The notes: generated from the letters alone by a model not told the origin. A DNA stretch of 64,000 nucleotides from a gamma proteobacterium symbiont of Ctena orbiculata (GCA_003058525.1 QBVD01000053.1:41708-105707), one strand, 5' to 3'; positions 9,840-20,189 are shown, counted from the first letter of the stretch. Program-made: numbers and translations.

Positions 9840-10724
9840 TTAACCAAAGCGACCGGTAATATAGTCTTCGGTCAGTTTATGACGGGGATTGGTAAAGATC
9901 TGATCCGTTTCGCCCACCTCGATCAGCTTGCCGAGATGGAAATAGGCCGTGCGCTGACTTACCCGGGCGGCCTGCTGCATGGAGTGGGTGACGATGGCGA
10001 TGGTGTAGTTTTCCCGCAGTTCGTCGATCAGCTCCTCGATCTTGGCGGTGGCGATGGGATCGAGGGCGGAACAGGGTTCGTCCATCAGTATCACTTCAGG
10101 GCTTACCGCAATCGCCCGCGCGATGCAGAGGCGTTGCTGCTGCCCACCCGAGAGGCCGGTTCCCGGCTGGTCGAGCCGGTCTTTGACCTCGTCCCACAGA
10201 CCGGCTCTGGTGAGGGAACTCTCGACAATCTCATCCAGGTGATTGACATCGTCATTAAGGCCATGGATACGCGGTCCGTAGGCGATATTGTCGTAGATCG
10301 ATTTCGGAAAAGGATTGGGTTTCTGAAACACCATGCCGACGCTGGCGCGCAGCGGCACCACGTCCAGGCCGTCGTCGTAGATATCCTGCTCATCCATTTT
10401 GATCTGACCGGTGACGCGACAGATGTCGATGGTGTCGTTCATGCGGTTGAGACAACGCAGAAAAGTGGACTTGCCGCAACCTGACGGCCCGATCATGGAG
10501 ATCACCTGGTTTTTGCCGATATCCAGGCTGACATCGAATATCGCCTGCTTCTCCCCATAATAGACATTGACGTTCCGACAGGTCATTCGGGGGTCTTCGA
10601 TATAAATCTCTCCGATTGTCCCGGTGCCATGCTGTTCATAGGCTGCCTGCATATCGATCTCGGCTTGAACATCCGGTTTCGCTGTTTTGGCGACTACGCC
10701 ACCCTCATTGACTAACTCTTCCAT
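9840..10724 (-). CDS. pstB: Phosphate ABC transporter ATP-binding protein
   Basis: This 294-residue ATPase powers high-affinity phosphate import. Walker A is [12 protein letters not shown], the signature is [14 protein letters not shown], and Walker B is [13 protein letters not shown] followed by the H-loop [12 protein letters not shown]. PstB-type specificity is shown by the [14 protein letters not shown] start of the core and [14 protein letters not shown]. An N-terminal extension of about 45 residues precedes the core. The ATG at 10724 has GAGG 5-6 bases upstream. It sits between pstA and phoU in the operon. Confidence 0.97.
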   Translation of the reverse strand: MEELVNEGGVVAKTAKPDVQAEIDMQAAYEQHGTGTIGEIYIEDPRMTCRNVNVYYGEKQAIFDVSLDIGKNQVISMIGPSGCGKSTFLRCLNRMNDTIDICRVTGQIKMDEQDIYDDGLDVVPLRASVGMVFQKPNPFPKSIYDNIAYGPRIHGLNDDVNHLDEIVESSLTRAGLWDEVKDRLDQPGTGLSGGQQQRLCIARAIAVSPEVILMDEPCSALDPIATAKIEELIDELRENYTIAIVTHSMQQAARVSQRTAYFHLGKLIEVGETDQIFTNPRHKLTEDYITGRFG

Positions 10725-10745
10725 ACTTACCTCACTTGCATTGGC

Positions 10746-12044
10746 TTACCAACGCCGCTCAAATTTCTTTCTCAGCCAGACGGCCAACAGGTTCATGCTG
10801 ATCAGGAAGGCCAGCAACACCATGATGGCGGCGGATGTGCGTTCGACGAAGGCCCTTTCCGGACTGTCGGCCCAGAGATAGATCTGCACCGGCAGTACCG
10901 CCGAGGGATCGAAGGGCCCACCTGGGATGTCGACAATGAAGGCCACCATGCCGATCATCAGCAGGGGCGCGGTCTCACCCAGGGCCTGGGCCATGCCGAT
11001 GATGGTGCCAGTGAGCATGCCCGGCATCGCCAGGGGCAACACATGATGGGTGATGGTCTGCATCGGCGACGCGCCGACCCCGAGCGCCGCCTCACGGATA
11101 GAGGGTGGCACGGACTTCAGTGCAGCACGGCTGGCGATGATGATTGTCGGCAGGGTCATCAGCGCCAACACCAGGCCACCCACCATCGGCACCGACCTCG
11201 GCAGGCCGAAAAAGTTGATGAACACCGCCAGACCCAGCAGACCGAAAACGATGGAAGGCACCGCCGCCAGGTTGTTGATATTCACCTCGATGATGTCGGT
11301 CCAACGGTTCTTGGGGGCGAACTCCTCGAGATAGACCGCCGCCGCGACACCCACCGGAAAAGAGATCAGCAGACAGATCAACAGAGTAAAAAAGGAACCA
11401 AAGACAGCACCCTTGATACCCGACAACTCGGGTTCGCGGGAGTCGCCCGCCGTGAAGAAGGTGGTATTGAAACGCTTTTCGATCCGATCATCCGCCTGTA
11501 GCGACTGTATCCATACCATCTGGTTGTTCTTGATGCGCCGGTCGCTCTCGGGAACGTTGAGATCGATGTGCCCCTTGATCAGCATATCCACATCGTCGTC
11601 CGCCACCAGCCAGACGCTCTGCCGGGTGCCGATCAGGGAGGGGTCCCGCATCACCCAGTCCCGCAGCTGAAAACTCGCGCCGGTGCTCACCAGATTGTAG
11701 AGGACCTTCTTCTCCCGGCGGGAGGTGACTTCCGGAAACATCTCCCGCAGCGTCTTCTTGACCAACCCGCCGTAGTTCGCCTGGGAGAGCACATCAGGAT
11801 CGGTCTCGCCCGCGGGTGCGATCATTTCAGGATCGAAATCGACATCCAGCTTCACGTAGGTCTGCTGAAATGCGGTGTAACCGTTGGCAAAGATACTGAT
11901 AAACAGGAAGGATACGAACACCAGGCCAAGAATGATCGCCCCCAGCCCCACTCGCTGGAAACGTTTTTCCTGACGATAGCGGCGCCCCAGTCCCTGCTGG
12001 ACCCGCACCATCGTCCGCTCATGTTGTTGCTCTAGATTATTCAT
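10746..12044 (-). CDS. pstA: Phosphate ABC transporter permease PstA, long form
   Basis: PstA is one of the two membrane subunits of the Pst importer. The product, about 432 residues, is longer than the roughly 290-300 residues of E. coli PstA. The extra length is an N-terminal membrane helix plus a hydrophilic, presumably periplasmic domain of about 150 residues (positions 60-210) before the transport core. The core carries the EAA-type loop EAALGVGASPMQTI and the stretch FGSFFTLLICLLISFPVGV. The frame allows a GTG at 12053; I prefer the ATG at 12044, which overlaps the pstC stop and implies translational coupling. The role of the long extension is unknown. Confidence 0.94.
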   Translation of the reverse strand: MNNLEQQHERTMVRVQQGLGRRYRQEKRFQRVGLGAIILGLVFVSFLFISIFANGYTAFQQTYVKLDVDFDPEMIAPAGETDPDVLSQANYGGLVKKTLREMFPEVTSRREKKVLYNLVSTGASFQLRDWVMRDPSLIGTRQSVWLVADDDVDMLIKGHIDLNVPESDRRIKNNQMVWIQSLQADDRIEKRFNTTFFTAGDSREPELSGIKGAVFGSFFTLLICLLISFPVGVAAAVYLEEFAPKNRWTDIIEVNINNLAAVPSIVFGLLGLAVFINFFGLPRSVPMVGGLVLALMTLPTIIIASRAALKSVPPSIREAALGVGASPMQTITHHVLPLAMPGMLTGTIIGMAQALGETAPLLMIGMVAFIVDIPGGPFDPSAVLPVQIYLWADSPERAFVERTSAAIMVLLAFLISMNLLAVWLRKKFERRW

Positions 12045-13419
12045 ACTGTTCACGGTACTTGCGCACGATATGCAGCGCGATCATGTTGAGGGCGAGGGTA
12101 ATCACAAACAGCACCAGGGCCAGGGCGAACGCCGCCAGGGTCTTGGCGCTGTCGAACTCCTGATCACCCACCAGCAGAGTGACGATCTGGACGGTTACCG
12201 TGGTCACCGCTTGCAACGGATTGGCGGTCAGGTTGGCGGACAGGCCGGCGGCCATCACCACGATCATGGTCTCGCCGATGGCCCGTGATACGGCCAGCAA
12301 TACGCCGCCGACGATACCCGGCAACGCTGCGGGGATAATCACCTGGCGTATGGTTTCCGAACGGGTGGCACCGAGACCGTAGGAACCGTCGCGCATCGCC
12401 TGGGGTACCGCATTGATGACATCGTCCGACAGGGATGAGACGAAGGGGATGATCATGATCCCCATCACCACCCCCGCCGCGAGTGCCGACTCGGAGGATA
12501 CGCTGAGCCCCAGAGAGGCGCCCATGTCACGGAAGAACGGAGCCACTGTCAAGGCGGCAAAGAATCCGTATACCACCGTGGGGATACCGGCCAGGATCTC
12601 AAGCACCGGCTTGGCCAGGGCGCGAAAATGCTTGCCTGCGTATTCCGCCATGTAGATCGCAGACATCAGGCCGATGGGCACGGCCACAAACATCGCGATC
12701 AAAGTGATCAAAAAGGTGCCCGCAAACAGCGGAATCGCACCGAAGACCCCTGATGAACCGACCTGGTCCGCCCTGATCGCGGTCTGGGGCGACCACTCCA
12801 GGCCGAACAGAAACTCGGTTACCGGTATCTGCTGAAAAAAGCGGATCGACTCGAAGAGCACCGATAATACGATACCGATGGTGGTGAAGATCGCCAGCGA
12901 TGAGCTGGAGACCAGAAAGAAGTTAATCGCCTTCTCCACCCGGTTTCGGGCCCGCTGATGGCGACTGATCGAGCGCTGGGCAAAAAGCCCGCCGAGTATC
13001 GCTACCGACAGCGCCACGACGAACAGGGCCATATCGCTGATGCGCAACAGGGAGGAATAGTGATCGGCGGCACTCTGCATGGTCGCATCAACAGCCTGAG
13101 AGACGATATCCCCCTGGGCGAGATTGCGGATGTCGTTCATCACCAGATTGAGCCGCTCGGGCGGTAGTTTTTGAATCTCCGTCGGCAGGCTGTCCACCAC
13201 CAGACCCGTTACTACAGATCCTTCAAAAGAGATCCAAAGCACGAATAGCAGCAAGGCAGGCACGCCACACCAGAGTGCGGTGTGAATACCATAGTATGAG
13301 GGCAGCGAATGGAGATCTCTAACCCGACCGCTCACCAGACTCAGGGAGCGCTTGCGGCCCATATAGTAGGCCACAGTCATGAGGCCCAATAAAACAATGA
13401 TCAGCGTAGACGATTGCAT
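12037..13419 (-). CDS. pstC: Phosphate ABC transporter permease PstC, long form
   Basis: This second permease subunit, 460 residues, pairs with PstA. It has an N-terminal helix, a second helix near residues 45-65, a soluble region of about 70 residues and a third helix before the six-helix core, making it longer than E. coli PstC (319). Core signatures are PIGLMSAIYMAEYAG, LEILAGIPTVVYGFFA and the EAA loop YGLGATRSETIRQVIIPAALPG. It begins 72 bp after pstS; that gap holds a terminator-like hairpin, so its expression probably depends on read-through. It overlaps pstA by a few bases. Confidence 0.95.
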   Translation of the reverse strand: MQSSTLIIVLLGLMTVAYYMGRKRSLSLVSGRVRDLHSLPSYYGIHTALWCGVPALLLFVLWISFEGSVVTGLVVDSLPTEIQKLPPERLNLVMNDIRNLAQGDIVSQAVDATMQSAADHYSSLLRISDMALFVVALSVAILGGLFAQRSISRHQRARNRVEKAINFFLVSSSSLAIFTTIGIVLSVLFESIRFFQQIPVTEFLFGLEWSPQTAIRADQVGSSGVFGAIPLFAGTFLITLIAMFVAVPIGLMSAIYMAEYAGKHFRALAKPVLEILAGIPTVVYGFFAALTVAPFFRDMGASLGLSVSSESALAAGVVMGIMIIPFVSSLSDDVINAVPQAMRDGSYGLGATRSETIRQVIIPAALPGIVGGVLLAVSRAIGETMIVVMAAGLSANLTANPLQAVTTVTVQIVTLLVGDQEFDSAKTLAAFALALVLFVITLALNMIALHIVRKYREQYE

Positions 13420-13432
13420 GTCGAAGTTCCGG

Positions 13433-13470
13433 AAAAAAAGCGGCTGCCTCTTCTGTGAGAGACAGCCGCT
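13433..13470 (-). terminator. Rho-independent terminator/attenuator between pstS and pstC
   Basis: On the minus strand AGCGGCTG pairs with CAGCCGCT, extended by an inner CTCT/AGAG pairing, and is followed at once by a run of seven T. It directly follows the pstS stop codon. Partial termination here would give more binding protein than membrane subunits, a familiar pattern in pst operons. Confidence 0.8.
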
Positions 13471-13491
13471 CCTTCAGCTCATAAGAGAGCG

Positions 13492-14535
13492 CTAGAGTTT
13501 CAGAGAGGTTTTGGACTCAACGTCACTCTTGAACGCCTTGCGCTCTTCCATAGGCATCGGAATCAGACCCTTGTCGGCCAGATAACCGTCATCGCCCCAG
13601 GCCTTGTCGCTGGTGAACTCAGCCAGATACTCCTCGATACCGGGGATCTTGCCCATGTGCGCCTTCTTCACGTAGAAGTAGAGCGGACGGGAGACCGGAT
13701 AGCTGCCATCGGCGATCAGCTCGAAAGTCGGTTCGACGCCATCAATCATTGAACCCTGAACCTTGTCGGAGTTCTGATCCAGGAAGCTGTAACCGAACAC
13801 GCCCAGGGCGTTCTTGTTGGCTTCGAGCTTCTGCACGATCAGGTTGTCGTTCTCGCCGGCTTCGATGTATTTGCCGTCTTCACGCACGGTGTGGCAGATC
13901 GACTTGTACATCTTCTTGTCCTTCTTCTTCATCGCCTTGATCCAGTCGATCTTCTTACAGCCGCCTTCCATCGCCAGCTCAGCGAAGGCGTCACGGGTAC
14001 CGGATGTGGGGGGAGGACCCAGGACTTCGATGGCCATCGCAGGCAGATCACTGTTCACATCCTTCCAGGTCTGGTAAGGGTTGGCTACCAGCTTGCCGTT
14101 GGTGGGATCTTTCGGATCCGGAACCTCTTTGGCCAGCGCCAGGAAGATGTCCTTACGGGAAACGGAGAAACGGGGCGCCGCCTTGGAGTTGGCCAGGGCG
14201 ATACCGTCATAACCGACCTTTACCTCGATGATGTCGTTGATACCACTGCCGGCGCAACGATCAACCTCGGATTTCTTGATCCGACGGGAAGCATTGGTGA
14301 TGTCGGGATGCTCGACACCGACACCGGCGCAGAACAGCTTCAGGCCGCCACCGGAACCGGTAGACTCGATCTTGGGGGTCTTGAATTTTGAGGTCTTACC
14401 GAACTGTTCGGCTACCACAGTAGCGAAAGGGTAGACGGTGGAGGAACCGACCACACTGATGTAGTCACGTGCGGAAGCCATGCCAACAAAACCGGTCAAT
14501 GACAGTGCAACCGCTGCTGAGATCAGCTTTTTCAT
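13492..14535 (-). CDS. pstS: Phosphate ABC transporter substrate-binding protein
   Basis: PstS captures phosphate in the periplasm and delivers it to PstCAB. The 347-residue precursor starts with a clear signal peptide (MKKLISAAVALSLTGFVGMASA). The mature part begins with DYISVVGSSTVYPFA, whose Ser/Thr residues contact phosphate, and continues with ESTGSGGGLKLFCAG, DITNASRRIKKSE and PPTSGTRDAFAEL. The mature protein is rich in lysine. AGGAGA lies upstream of the ATG at 14535. A Pho box 108 bp upstream indicates PhoB control, and a terminator follows the gene. Confidence 0.96.
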   Translation of the reverse strand: MKKLISAAVALSLTGFVGMASARDYISVVGSSTVYPFATVVAEQFGKTSKFKTPKIESTGSGGGLKLFCAGVGVEHPDITNASRRIKKSEVDRCAGSGINDIIEVKVGYDGIALANSKAAPRFSVSRKDIFLALAKEVPDPKDPTNGKLVANPYQTWKDVNSDLPAMAIEVLGPPPTSGTRDAFAELAMEGGCKKIDWIKAMKKKDKKMYKSICHTVREDGKYIEAGENDNLIVQKLEANKNALGVFGYSFLDQNSDKVQGSMIDGVEPTFELIADGSYPVSRPLYFYVKKAHMGKIPGIEEYLAEFTSDKAWGDDGYLADKGLIPMPMEERKAFKSDVESKTSLKL

Positions 14536-14642
14536 GTTTCAATCTCTCCTTCGTAGAGAACTCAGTAACCATATAACTGAGCGAATGTTGTAATCAGGCG
14601 CTAGAGGATAGGCCGTAAAGATGAATAGAAAATGAGAGTGAT

Positions 14643-14660
14643 ATGACTGTTTTGTTACAG
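14643..14660 (-). promoter_or_regulatory. Pho box upstream of pstS
   Basis: Minus-strand CTGTAACAAAACAGTCAT matches the consensus CTGTCATAWAWCTGTCAY at 15 of 18 positions by my alignment. It lies 108 bp before the pstS start, where PhoB would replace a -35 element. A T/A-rich stretch follows that could hold the -10. Confidence 0.7.
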
Positions 14661-14804
14661 AGCCATGTAGCGCGGAGTGGCTGCCGCCAAGCCTGCCGAA
14701 CTATTCCAAATGCAAAAAGGGATTCGCACAGAGCCGCTGTTGTGTGCGGCATGGTCTCTCTTATTCAACGACCGGCTTATCGAAGGATGAAACAGTATCG
14801 ATTG

Positions 14805-15497
14805 TCAGCACTTGTCCGAAAACCGATAACCCGCACCGCGCACGGTCTGCAGCAGTTTATCCTTACCTGTGGGTTCCAAGGCCTTACGCAAACGCCGGAT
14901 ATGGACATCCACCGTACGTTCTTCAATATAGACGTTGGTGCCCCACACCTGATCCAGCAATTGGCCACGGGTGAAGACCCTTTCGCGATGCGACATGAAG
15001 AAGTGCAATAACCTGAACTCGGTGGGACCAAGATCAACATCTTCACCATCAGAGGTGATCCGATGGCTCACCGGATCGAGGGTAAGTCCGCCGCATTCGA
15101 GCAGATCCCCCGCCAGCAGGGGGGATACACGCCGCAGGATAGAGCGGATCCGGGCCAGCAGTTCCCTGGCGGAGAAGGGTTTGGTGACATAGTCTTCGGC
15201 GCCGATATCGAGGCCGCGAACCTTGTCATCCTCCTCGCCTTTGGCCGTCAGCATGATGATCGGGATCGATGACGTCTCACGGTCCTTCTTCAACCTGTCC
15301 GCCAGTTCCAGGCCGCTCATGCCCGGCAGCATCCAGTCGAGCAGAATCAAATCCGGCTTGGCTTTGCGGATCTGATTGATGGCCTGGATCGCATCTTCGA
15401 CAAAATCCGCCTGAAACCCGTCCTGCTCTAAAATAAACCTCAGCATTTCGCCTACAGCGGGCTCATCATCTACAGCAAGTATTCTAGGGACTGTCAT
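14805..15497 (-). CDS. phoB: Phosphate regulon response regulator PhoB
   Basis: This 230-residue OmpR/PhoB-family regulator has an N-terminal receiver (ILAVDDEPAVGEML acidic pair, phospho-acceptor Asp in LILLDWMLPGMSG, Thr in IIMLTAKGEEDD, Lys in DYVTKPFSARE) and a C-terminal winged helix (GPTEFRLLHFFMSHRERVFTRGQL, ERTVDVHIRRLRKAL, TVRGAGYRF). The frame could start at GTG 15500, but the adjacent ATG at 15497 is better placed after AGAGA. The gene lies upstream of pstS in the same direction, separated by 269 bp with its own promoter. phoR, normally its immediate downstream partner, is not here. Confidence 0.93.
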   Translation of the reverse strand: MTVPRILAVDDEPAVGEMLRFILEQDGFQADFVEDAIQAINQIRKAKPDLILLDWMLPGMSGLELADRLKKDRETSSIPIIMLTAKGEEDDKVRGLDIGAEDYVTKPFSARELLARIRSILRRVSPLLAGDLLECGGLTLDPVSHRITSDGEDVDLGPTEFRLLHFFMSHRERVFTRGQLLDQVWGTNVYIEERTVDVHIRRLRKALEPTGKDKLLQTVRGAGYRFSDKC

Positions 15498-15544
15498 CAC
15501 GGTATCTCTATTGACTGTGAAGTCAGCTATTAAACAGGAGGTTT

Positions 15545-15562
15545 GTTACACAACGATGACAG
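15545..15562 (-). promoter_or_regulatory. Probable Pho box upstream of phoB (autoregulation)
   Basis: Minus-strand CTGTCATCGTTGTGTAAC has a perfect first half-site CTGTCAT and a weaker second (5 of 7), 13 of 18 overall. It lies about 48 bp before the phoB start. Autoregulation of phoB is known in the family; this site is inferred. Confidence 0.5.
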
Positions 15563-15661
15563 TCATGGAATCCACAGGGAGATTCCTCCCCGAATTCTCA
15601 GGACGTATTCGGGTGAGCCCGGAATCAACCGGCCACGGGAGGCCGTGTCGGTTGGCTGTGA

Positions 15662-16012
15662 TCAGATGGCAGCCTCGCTGGCCGCCCCATCCTGATGTGC
15701 AATGGGCCGGTTACCGGATGCCGAGGTGATCACCGCATCATAGAGTTCCGGTTGGGGCCGCCAAAACATGATACCGACCCCGTCTCTCTGGGAGTGGGTC
15801 ACAATACCCGTGACTGCCCAATGCCTGCCAGCGTAGAAAAACTCCAACTCGACCATCGCCCCTGTCAGCATGGTCAGGCTGCGGGTATGCAGATAGATCC
15901 CCTGCATTGAGCAGTTAACCGCATTGGCGGGAAAGACCTGCTGCTTGCGATAGCGGATATAGACTTCCCCTGTCATGGGATAGCGCTTATTGTAGCGTCG
16001 CTCTACTGACAT
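15662..16012 (-). CDS. PilZ domain protein
   Basis: This protein of about 116 residues is essentially a single PilZ c-di-GMP-binding domain. The N-terminal RRYNKRYP provides the RxxxR arginine motif and NCSMQGIYL the (D/N)xSxxG motif, so both ligand-binding elements are intact. The strand pattern up to GVGIMFWRP fits the PilZ barrel, followed by a short disordered tail. The frame extends far upstream, but the ATG at 16012 follows AGAGGA (spacing about 11) and opens the domain; an ATG at 16036 is an alternative. It lies between phoB and the divergent argS. The effector partner is unknown. Confidence 0.85.
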   Translation of the reverse strand: MSVERRYNKRYPMTGEVYIRYRKQQVFPANAVNCSMQGIYLHTRSLTMLTGAMVELEFFYAGRHWAVTGIVTHSQRDGVGIMFWRPQPELYDAVITSASGNRPIAHQDGAASEAAI

Positions 16013-16184
16013 AATCTTTTTTTCCTCTGAATTCATGGTTATAGATAGTGTAGAAAGCGGGAATGACATCCGCATGACTGGGAAATGAACCATTTCTGAC
16101 CGAAAAATTAGCGTCTCCCCTCCCCTGAAAGGCCCGATTCCTGGTATCCTTGCCGCCCTTGAAACCGGCAATTCCACAGATAAG

Positions 16185-17945
16185 ATGAAGAAGCAGATTG
16201 AGCAACTGGTACAGGCGGCACTGAAGCAACTGGTCCAGGATGGTGTGATACCGCAAGAGGCAATGCCTGTCCCCAAGATCGAACGCACGAAAGATAGCCG
16301 GCATGGTGACTTCGCCACCAATATCGCCATGGCACTGGCTAGGCCTGCCCGCACCAACCCCAGGGAGCTGGCTCAGCGACTTCTCGAGGCCCTCCCGGTA
16401 TCCGATCTGATCGAGCGTTGCGATATTGCGGGTCCGGGATTCATCAACTTCACCCTGACCGCGACGGCCTATCACAGCCTGATACCCGCCATCATCGAGC
16501 AAGGCCACGGCTACGGCCGCAGCGAGCTGGGTAAAGGCAAGCGCATCCAGGTCGAATTCGTCTCTGCCAACCCCACCGGCCCGTTGCATGTGGGCCATGG
16601 TCGCGGCGCGGCCTACGGTTCGGTGGTGGCCGACCTGCTGCAGGCTATCGGATTCGATGTGCATCGCGAATACTATGTTAATGACGCCGGCAGGCAGATG
16701 GATATCCTGGCCACCTCGGTCTGGCTGCGTTATCTCGAACTGTGTGACGAAACACTGACCTTTCCCGCCAACGGCTACCGGGGGGATTATGTATGGGACA
16801 TCGCGGCAACCCTGCACCGGGATCACGGGGAGGCCTATAGACAGGATGCTGAAGCCGTTTTCCAAGACGTCCCGGCGGACGAGCCCGCCGGTGGCGACAA
16901 GGAGGCCCACATCGATGGCTTGATCGATCGGGCCAAACAGCTGCTGGGAGACAACCGCTACCGGTTTGTCTTCGAATTGGGCCTCAACACAATTCTCGAC
17001 GATATCCGCGATGACCTTGGCCTGTTTGGCGTCAACTACGATGAGTGGTATTCAGAGCGCAGTCTGACCGAGAGTGGTTCCGTGACCCGGGCCATAGAGC
17101 GACTGCGATGCGCAGAGCAACTCTATGACAAGGATGGAGCGGTCTGGTTTCGCTCCACCGACTACGGAGATGAAAAGGACCGGGTGGTCATTCGCGAGAA
17201 TGGACAAACCACCTATTTCGCATCCGATATCGCCTACCACATGGACAAACTGGAACGGGGTTTCGATCGGGTCATCGATGTCTGGGGCGCAGATCACCAC
17301 GGCTATGTACCGCGGGTGAAGGCGGCCCTGCAGGCACTGGGTGACGACCCCTCCAAACTCGATGTCCTGCTGGTGCAGTTTGCGATTCTCTATCGCAGTG
17401 GTGAGAAGGTGCAGATGTCCACCCGCTCCGGCCAGTTCGTCACCTTGCGGGAGCTGCGCAAGGAGGTCGGCGCCGATGCCGCCCGGTTCTTCTATGTGAT
17501 GCGTAAATGCGAACAGCACATGGATTTCGATCTCGATCTGGCGAAGTCCCAATCGAATGATAATCCGGTCTACTATGTGCAGTATGCCCACGCCCGCATC
17601 TGCAGCGTGTTTCAACAGGCCGCAGAACAGTCAATCTCCGTCGAGGATGATCCAACGGCAATCGATTATGCCCTGTTGAGCGAATCCCATGAGCAGGCGT
17701 TGATTACCAGCCTGGCCAGGTATCCGGAAATCGTGGAGGCGGCCGCACTGCATGAGGAACCCCACCAGCTGACCCACTACCTGCGTGATCTGGCCAACGA
17801 TTTCCATACCTATTACAACGCCCATAAATTCCTGATCCCGGACACCGCACTGCGGAATGCCAGGCTGCAGCTCATCCTGGCTACCCGGCAGGTTGTGCGC
17901 AACGGCTTGAATCTGCTTGGTGTTTCAGCACCCGAGAAGATGTGA
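16185..17945 (+). CDS. argS: Arginyl-tRNA synthetase
   Basis: This class I synthetase of 586 residues charges tRNA-Arg. The N-terminal tRNA D-loop-binding domain is followed by [16 protein letters not shown], containing the HIGH-type motif near residue 131. The KMSKS region is the degenerate form usual in ArgRS ([14 protein letters not shown]). The C-terminal anticodon-binding domain ends [24 protein letters not shown]. Length and motifs are normal. The SPOR-domain gene follows 4 bp later, an arrangement also known in pseudomonads. Confidence 0.97.
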   Translation: MKKQIEQLVQAALKQLVQDGVIPQEAMPVPKIERTKDSRHGDFATNIAMALARPARTNPRELAQRLLEALPVSDLIERCDIAGPGFINFTLTATAYHSLIPAIIEQGHGYGRSELGKGKRIQVEFVSANPTGPLHVGHGRGAAYGSVVADLLQAIGFDVHREYYVNDAGRQMDILATSVWLRYLELCDETLTFPANGYRGDYVWDIAATLHRDHGEAYRQDAEAVFQDVPADEPAGGDKEAHIDGLIDRAKQLLGDNRYRFVFELGLNTILDDIRDDLGLFGVNYDEWYSERSLTESGSVTRAIERLRCAEQLYDKDGAVWFRSTDYGDEKDRVVIRENGQTTYFASDIAYHMDKLERGFDRVIDVWGADHHGYVPRVKAALQALGDDPSKLDVLLVQFAILYRSGEKVQMSTRSGQFVTLRELRKEVGADAARFFYVMRKCEQHMDFDLDLAKSQSNDNPVYYVQYAHARICSVFQQAAEQSISVEDDPTAIDYALLSESHEQALITSLARYPEIVEAAALHEEPHQLTHYLRDLANDFHTYYNAHKFLIPDTALRNARLQLILATRQVVRNGLNLLGVSAPEKM

Positions 17946-17949
17946 CGGC

Positions 17950-18534
17950 ATGGCTGACTATAAGCATCGCGCTCATAAAAAAAAGAAGAAACGCCAGCAT
18001 AGCGGCAGCTGCCTGTTCCATATGTTCGGCGGTATCGTCATCGGCGCCTTTCTAATGGGTCTCGCCTGGTTGAAACTGGGACCCGGCCTCTCTTCAAACG
18101 GCGTGCCCGGCGTTCCCTCCCCACGGCCCGAGGCCGCAAAACAGCAGCCCCGCAACGCTCCCAAACCCACATTCGAGTTCTACACAATTCTGCCGGAAAT
18201 GGAGGTTGTCATACCCGATGAGGAGATCGTGACACCGGATGACGACACCCCGGCCAAACCTCCCAGTGACAGATCCGCCGCTCCGGATCAAGCGCAATAC
18301 AGCTATGTCCTGCAGATGGGGTCATTCAGAAAACACCAGGATGCGGACCGTCTCAAGGCGAAGCTCGCGCTGATCGGTATCGAGGCGGAGATCCAGAAGG
18401 TGAGCATCAACAATCGCGATACCTACCATCGTGTCCGCAGCGGGCCCTATCACTCTCAGACCCGTTTAAATGCAGATCGGCATCTCGCCAAGGAGAACAG
18501 CATCAACAGCCTGGTCATCAAACTAAAAAAATAG
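17950..18534 (+). CDS. SPOR-domain cell-division protein (FtsN-like)
   Basis: This 194-residue bitopic membrane protein starts with a short, very basic cytoplasmic segment (HRAHKKKKKRQH). One membrane helix follows (about residues 24-44), then a proline-rich periplasmic linker and a C-terminal SPOR domain from about residue 116 (YSYVLQMGSF, RVRSGPYHSQ). SPOR domains bind denuded septal peptidoglycan, so a septal role as in FtsN/DamX is likely. It starts at ATG 17950, just after argS; the longer frame would begin inside argS. No hslV/hslU follows, unlike the pseudomonad arrangement. The specific ftsN identity is inferred from architecture and position. Confidence 0.8.
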   Translation: MADYKHRAHKKKKKRQHSGSCLFHMFGGIVIGAFLMGLAWLKLGPGLSSNGVPGVPSPRPEAAKQQPRNAPKPTFEFYTILPEMEVVIPDEEIVTPDDDTPAKPPSDRSAAPDQAQYSYVLQMGSFRKHQDADRLKAKLALIGIEAEIQKVSINNRDTYHRVRSGPYHSQTRLNADRHLAKENSINSLVIKLKK

Positions 18535-18587
18535 CACCCAGCTCGGTCCATGAGGAGATCCGGCCATGAGGATGGAGTTAGCCATTT

Positions 18588-20189
18588 TTATCCATTGACC
18601 TTGAACCTCGTTATCAATTCATTCAATTGACACATTGATTGCTGAATAGATGATGTGCAATCGACCGCTTCACTTGCCGCCTGTGTCGTCGAATCGGCAA
18701 CCGTGGCGATGTTGGCGATACTTCGGTTTATCTCTTCCGCCACACTGCTTTGCTGTTGTGCGGCGGTTGCTATCTGAACATTCATGTCATTGATGCTGGA
18801 TACCGAATCCACAATCTTATCCAATGCCTGACCGGCCCCGCTACTTTGGTCAACACTATTTTGCGCAATTTCCCTGCTCGAGGTCATGGCATTGACTGCG
18901 TTACTGGTACCTCCCTGCAGTCGCTCAATGATCTGGCGTATTTCTTCGGTAGACTGTTGTGTCCGCTTTGCCAGGGTTCTCACTTCATCGGCAACTACGG
19001 CAAAACCGCGGCCTTGTTCCCCTGCACGGGCTGCTTCGATGGCAGCGTTCAACGCAAGCAAGTTTGTCTGTTCCGCAATACCTGTAATCACTTCAAGCAC
19101 CTGACCGACTTCCTGACTGTCCTGTTCAAGTTTTTTCATGACATCAGAAGTCTCTTCCAGCTGATTTGCCATGTTTTCAATACTTGTAATTGTTTCGGCG
19201 ACAATGATCCGTCCTGAGCCAGCCTCTGTATCCGCATTTCGGGCGGCATCAGCTGCTTTGGTGGCGTTCCTGGCCACTTCCTGTACGGTGGATGCCATCT
19301 GACCCATCGCTGTGGAGGCCTGCTCTAATTCGCTATGCTGCAGTCGAACCCCTTCATTGGTACTTTGCAGTGTCTGTGCCACCTTCTCTGTACCGAGTTG
19401 AACATGTTTGGATGTGTCTTCCACACTATTTACAATCTCTCCAACGTGAGAGAGCATTGTATTGTAGGCGGTAAACGTTTCACCTATCTCATTATCGGTG
19501 TAGGTGACTTGTAACGGATTTGAAAAGTCTCCTTTCGCAACAGCCGTCAATCGCTCTTTCAATTGCTCAATATCTTTCATCAGGATTGCCGTACCGAATA
19601 TACGCCCAAACCAGACTAAAAGTACGATTCCGCCAGCCATAATGAGCGTAATTATCTGTTGCTTCCGTACCGCATCATTGGCTGCAGCGGCCATCATATT
19701 GACGCCTTTGTGCATCTCTTTCAGGACCACTGGAGATTGCATGCTGATGGCTCTCAGGCCCTCAGCAGAAGGGTTTTCAAGATAGGCGTCGATCGTTTCC
19801 CTATAGGTTTTCCATAGCCCCTCGACTTTATTCAGCTGACCACGGACTACAGGATCGTCAACTGCCTTAATACCGGCATTTTGATCGCCGTTAAGTAGAT
19901 TCTGATGTGAGCTTTCGAAAAGCGCTATGGTTTTATTCACCGTATCACGAGACTCGATGGATTGCGCCGCAAGCAATGCCTCTTTCGCCACCCTCTGACT
20001 TAACATACGTTGTCTTCCAGCCACATTGATTGCTGTCGCATCAGAGCCAAGACTGGTGAAGAGAGAGACTACAGTCATCGCCGCGAAGACGAAAATCAAG
20101 ATATATGATACGAAGTATTGCTTGTCTAGAGACTTAAGACCGAATACTCGCAGAATTGATTGAATTATAGTGGCTATCCAGACGTTCAT
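18588..20189 (-). CDS. Methyl-accepting chemotaxis protein with PilJ-type sensor
   Basis: This is a 533-residue inner-membrane chemoreceptor. TM1 is at about residues 27-47, followed by a helical periplasmic sensor beginning [13 protein letters not shown], the signature of the PilJ/NarX-type input domain. TM2 (about 178-198), a HAMP domain and a long signalling coiled coil follow; the tip is [32 protein letters not shown]. There is no C-terminal CheR-binding pentapeptide (it ends RFKVNG). I chose the ATG at 20189 because GGAGG stands 5-6 bases upstream; the frame opens 31 codons earlier. The ligand is unknown, and no che or pil genes are adjacent. Confidence 0.92.
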   Translation of the reverse strand: MNVWIATIIQSILRVFGLKSLDKQYFVSYILIFVFAAMTVVSLFTSLGSDATAINVAGRQRMLSQRVAKEALLAAQSIESRDTVNKTIALFESSHQNLLNGDQNAGIKAVDDPVVRGQLNKVEGLWKTYRETIDAYLENPSAEGLRAISMQSPVVLKEMHKGVNMMAAAANDAVRKQQIITLIMAGGIVLLVWFGRIFGTAILMKDIEQLKERLTAVAKGDFSNPLQVTYTDNEIGETFTAYNTMLSHVGEIVNSVEDTSKHVQLGTEKVAQTLQSTNEGVRLQHSELEQASTAMGQMASTVQEVARNATKAADAARNADTEAGSGRIIVAETITSIENMANQLEETSDVMKKLEQDSQEVGQVLEVITGIAEQTNLLALNAAIEAARAGEQGRGFAVVADEVRTLAKRTQQSTEEIRQIIERLQGGTSNAVNAMTSSREIAQNSVDQSSGAGQALDKIVDSVSSINDMNVQIATAAQQQSSVAEEINRSIANIATVADSTTQAASEAVDCTSSIQQSMCQLNELITRFKVNG

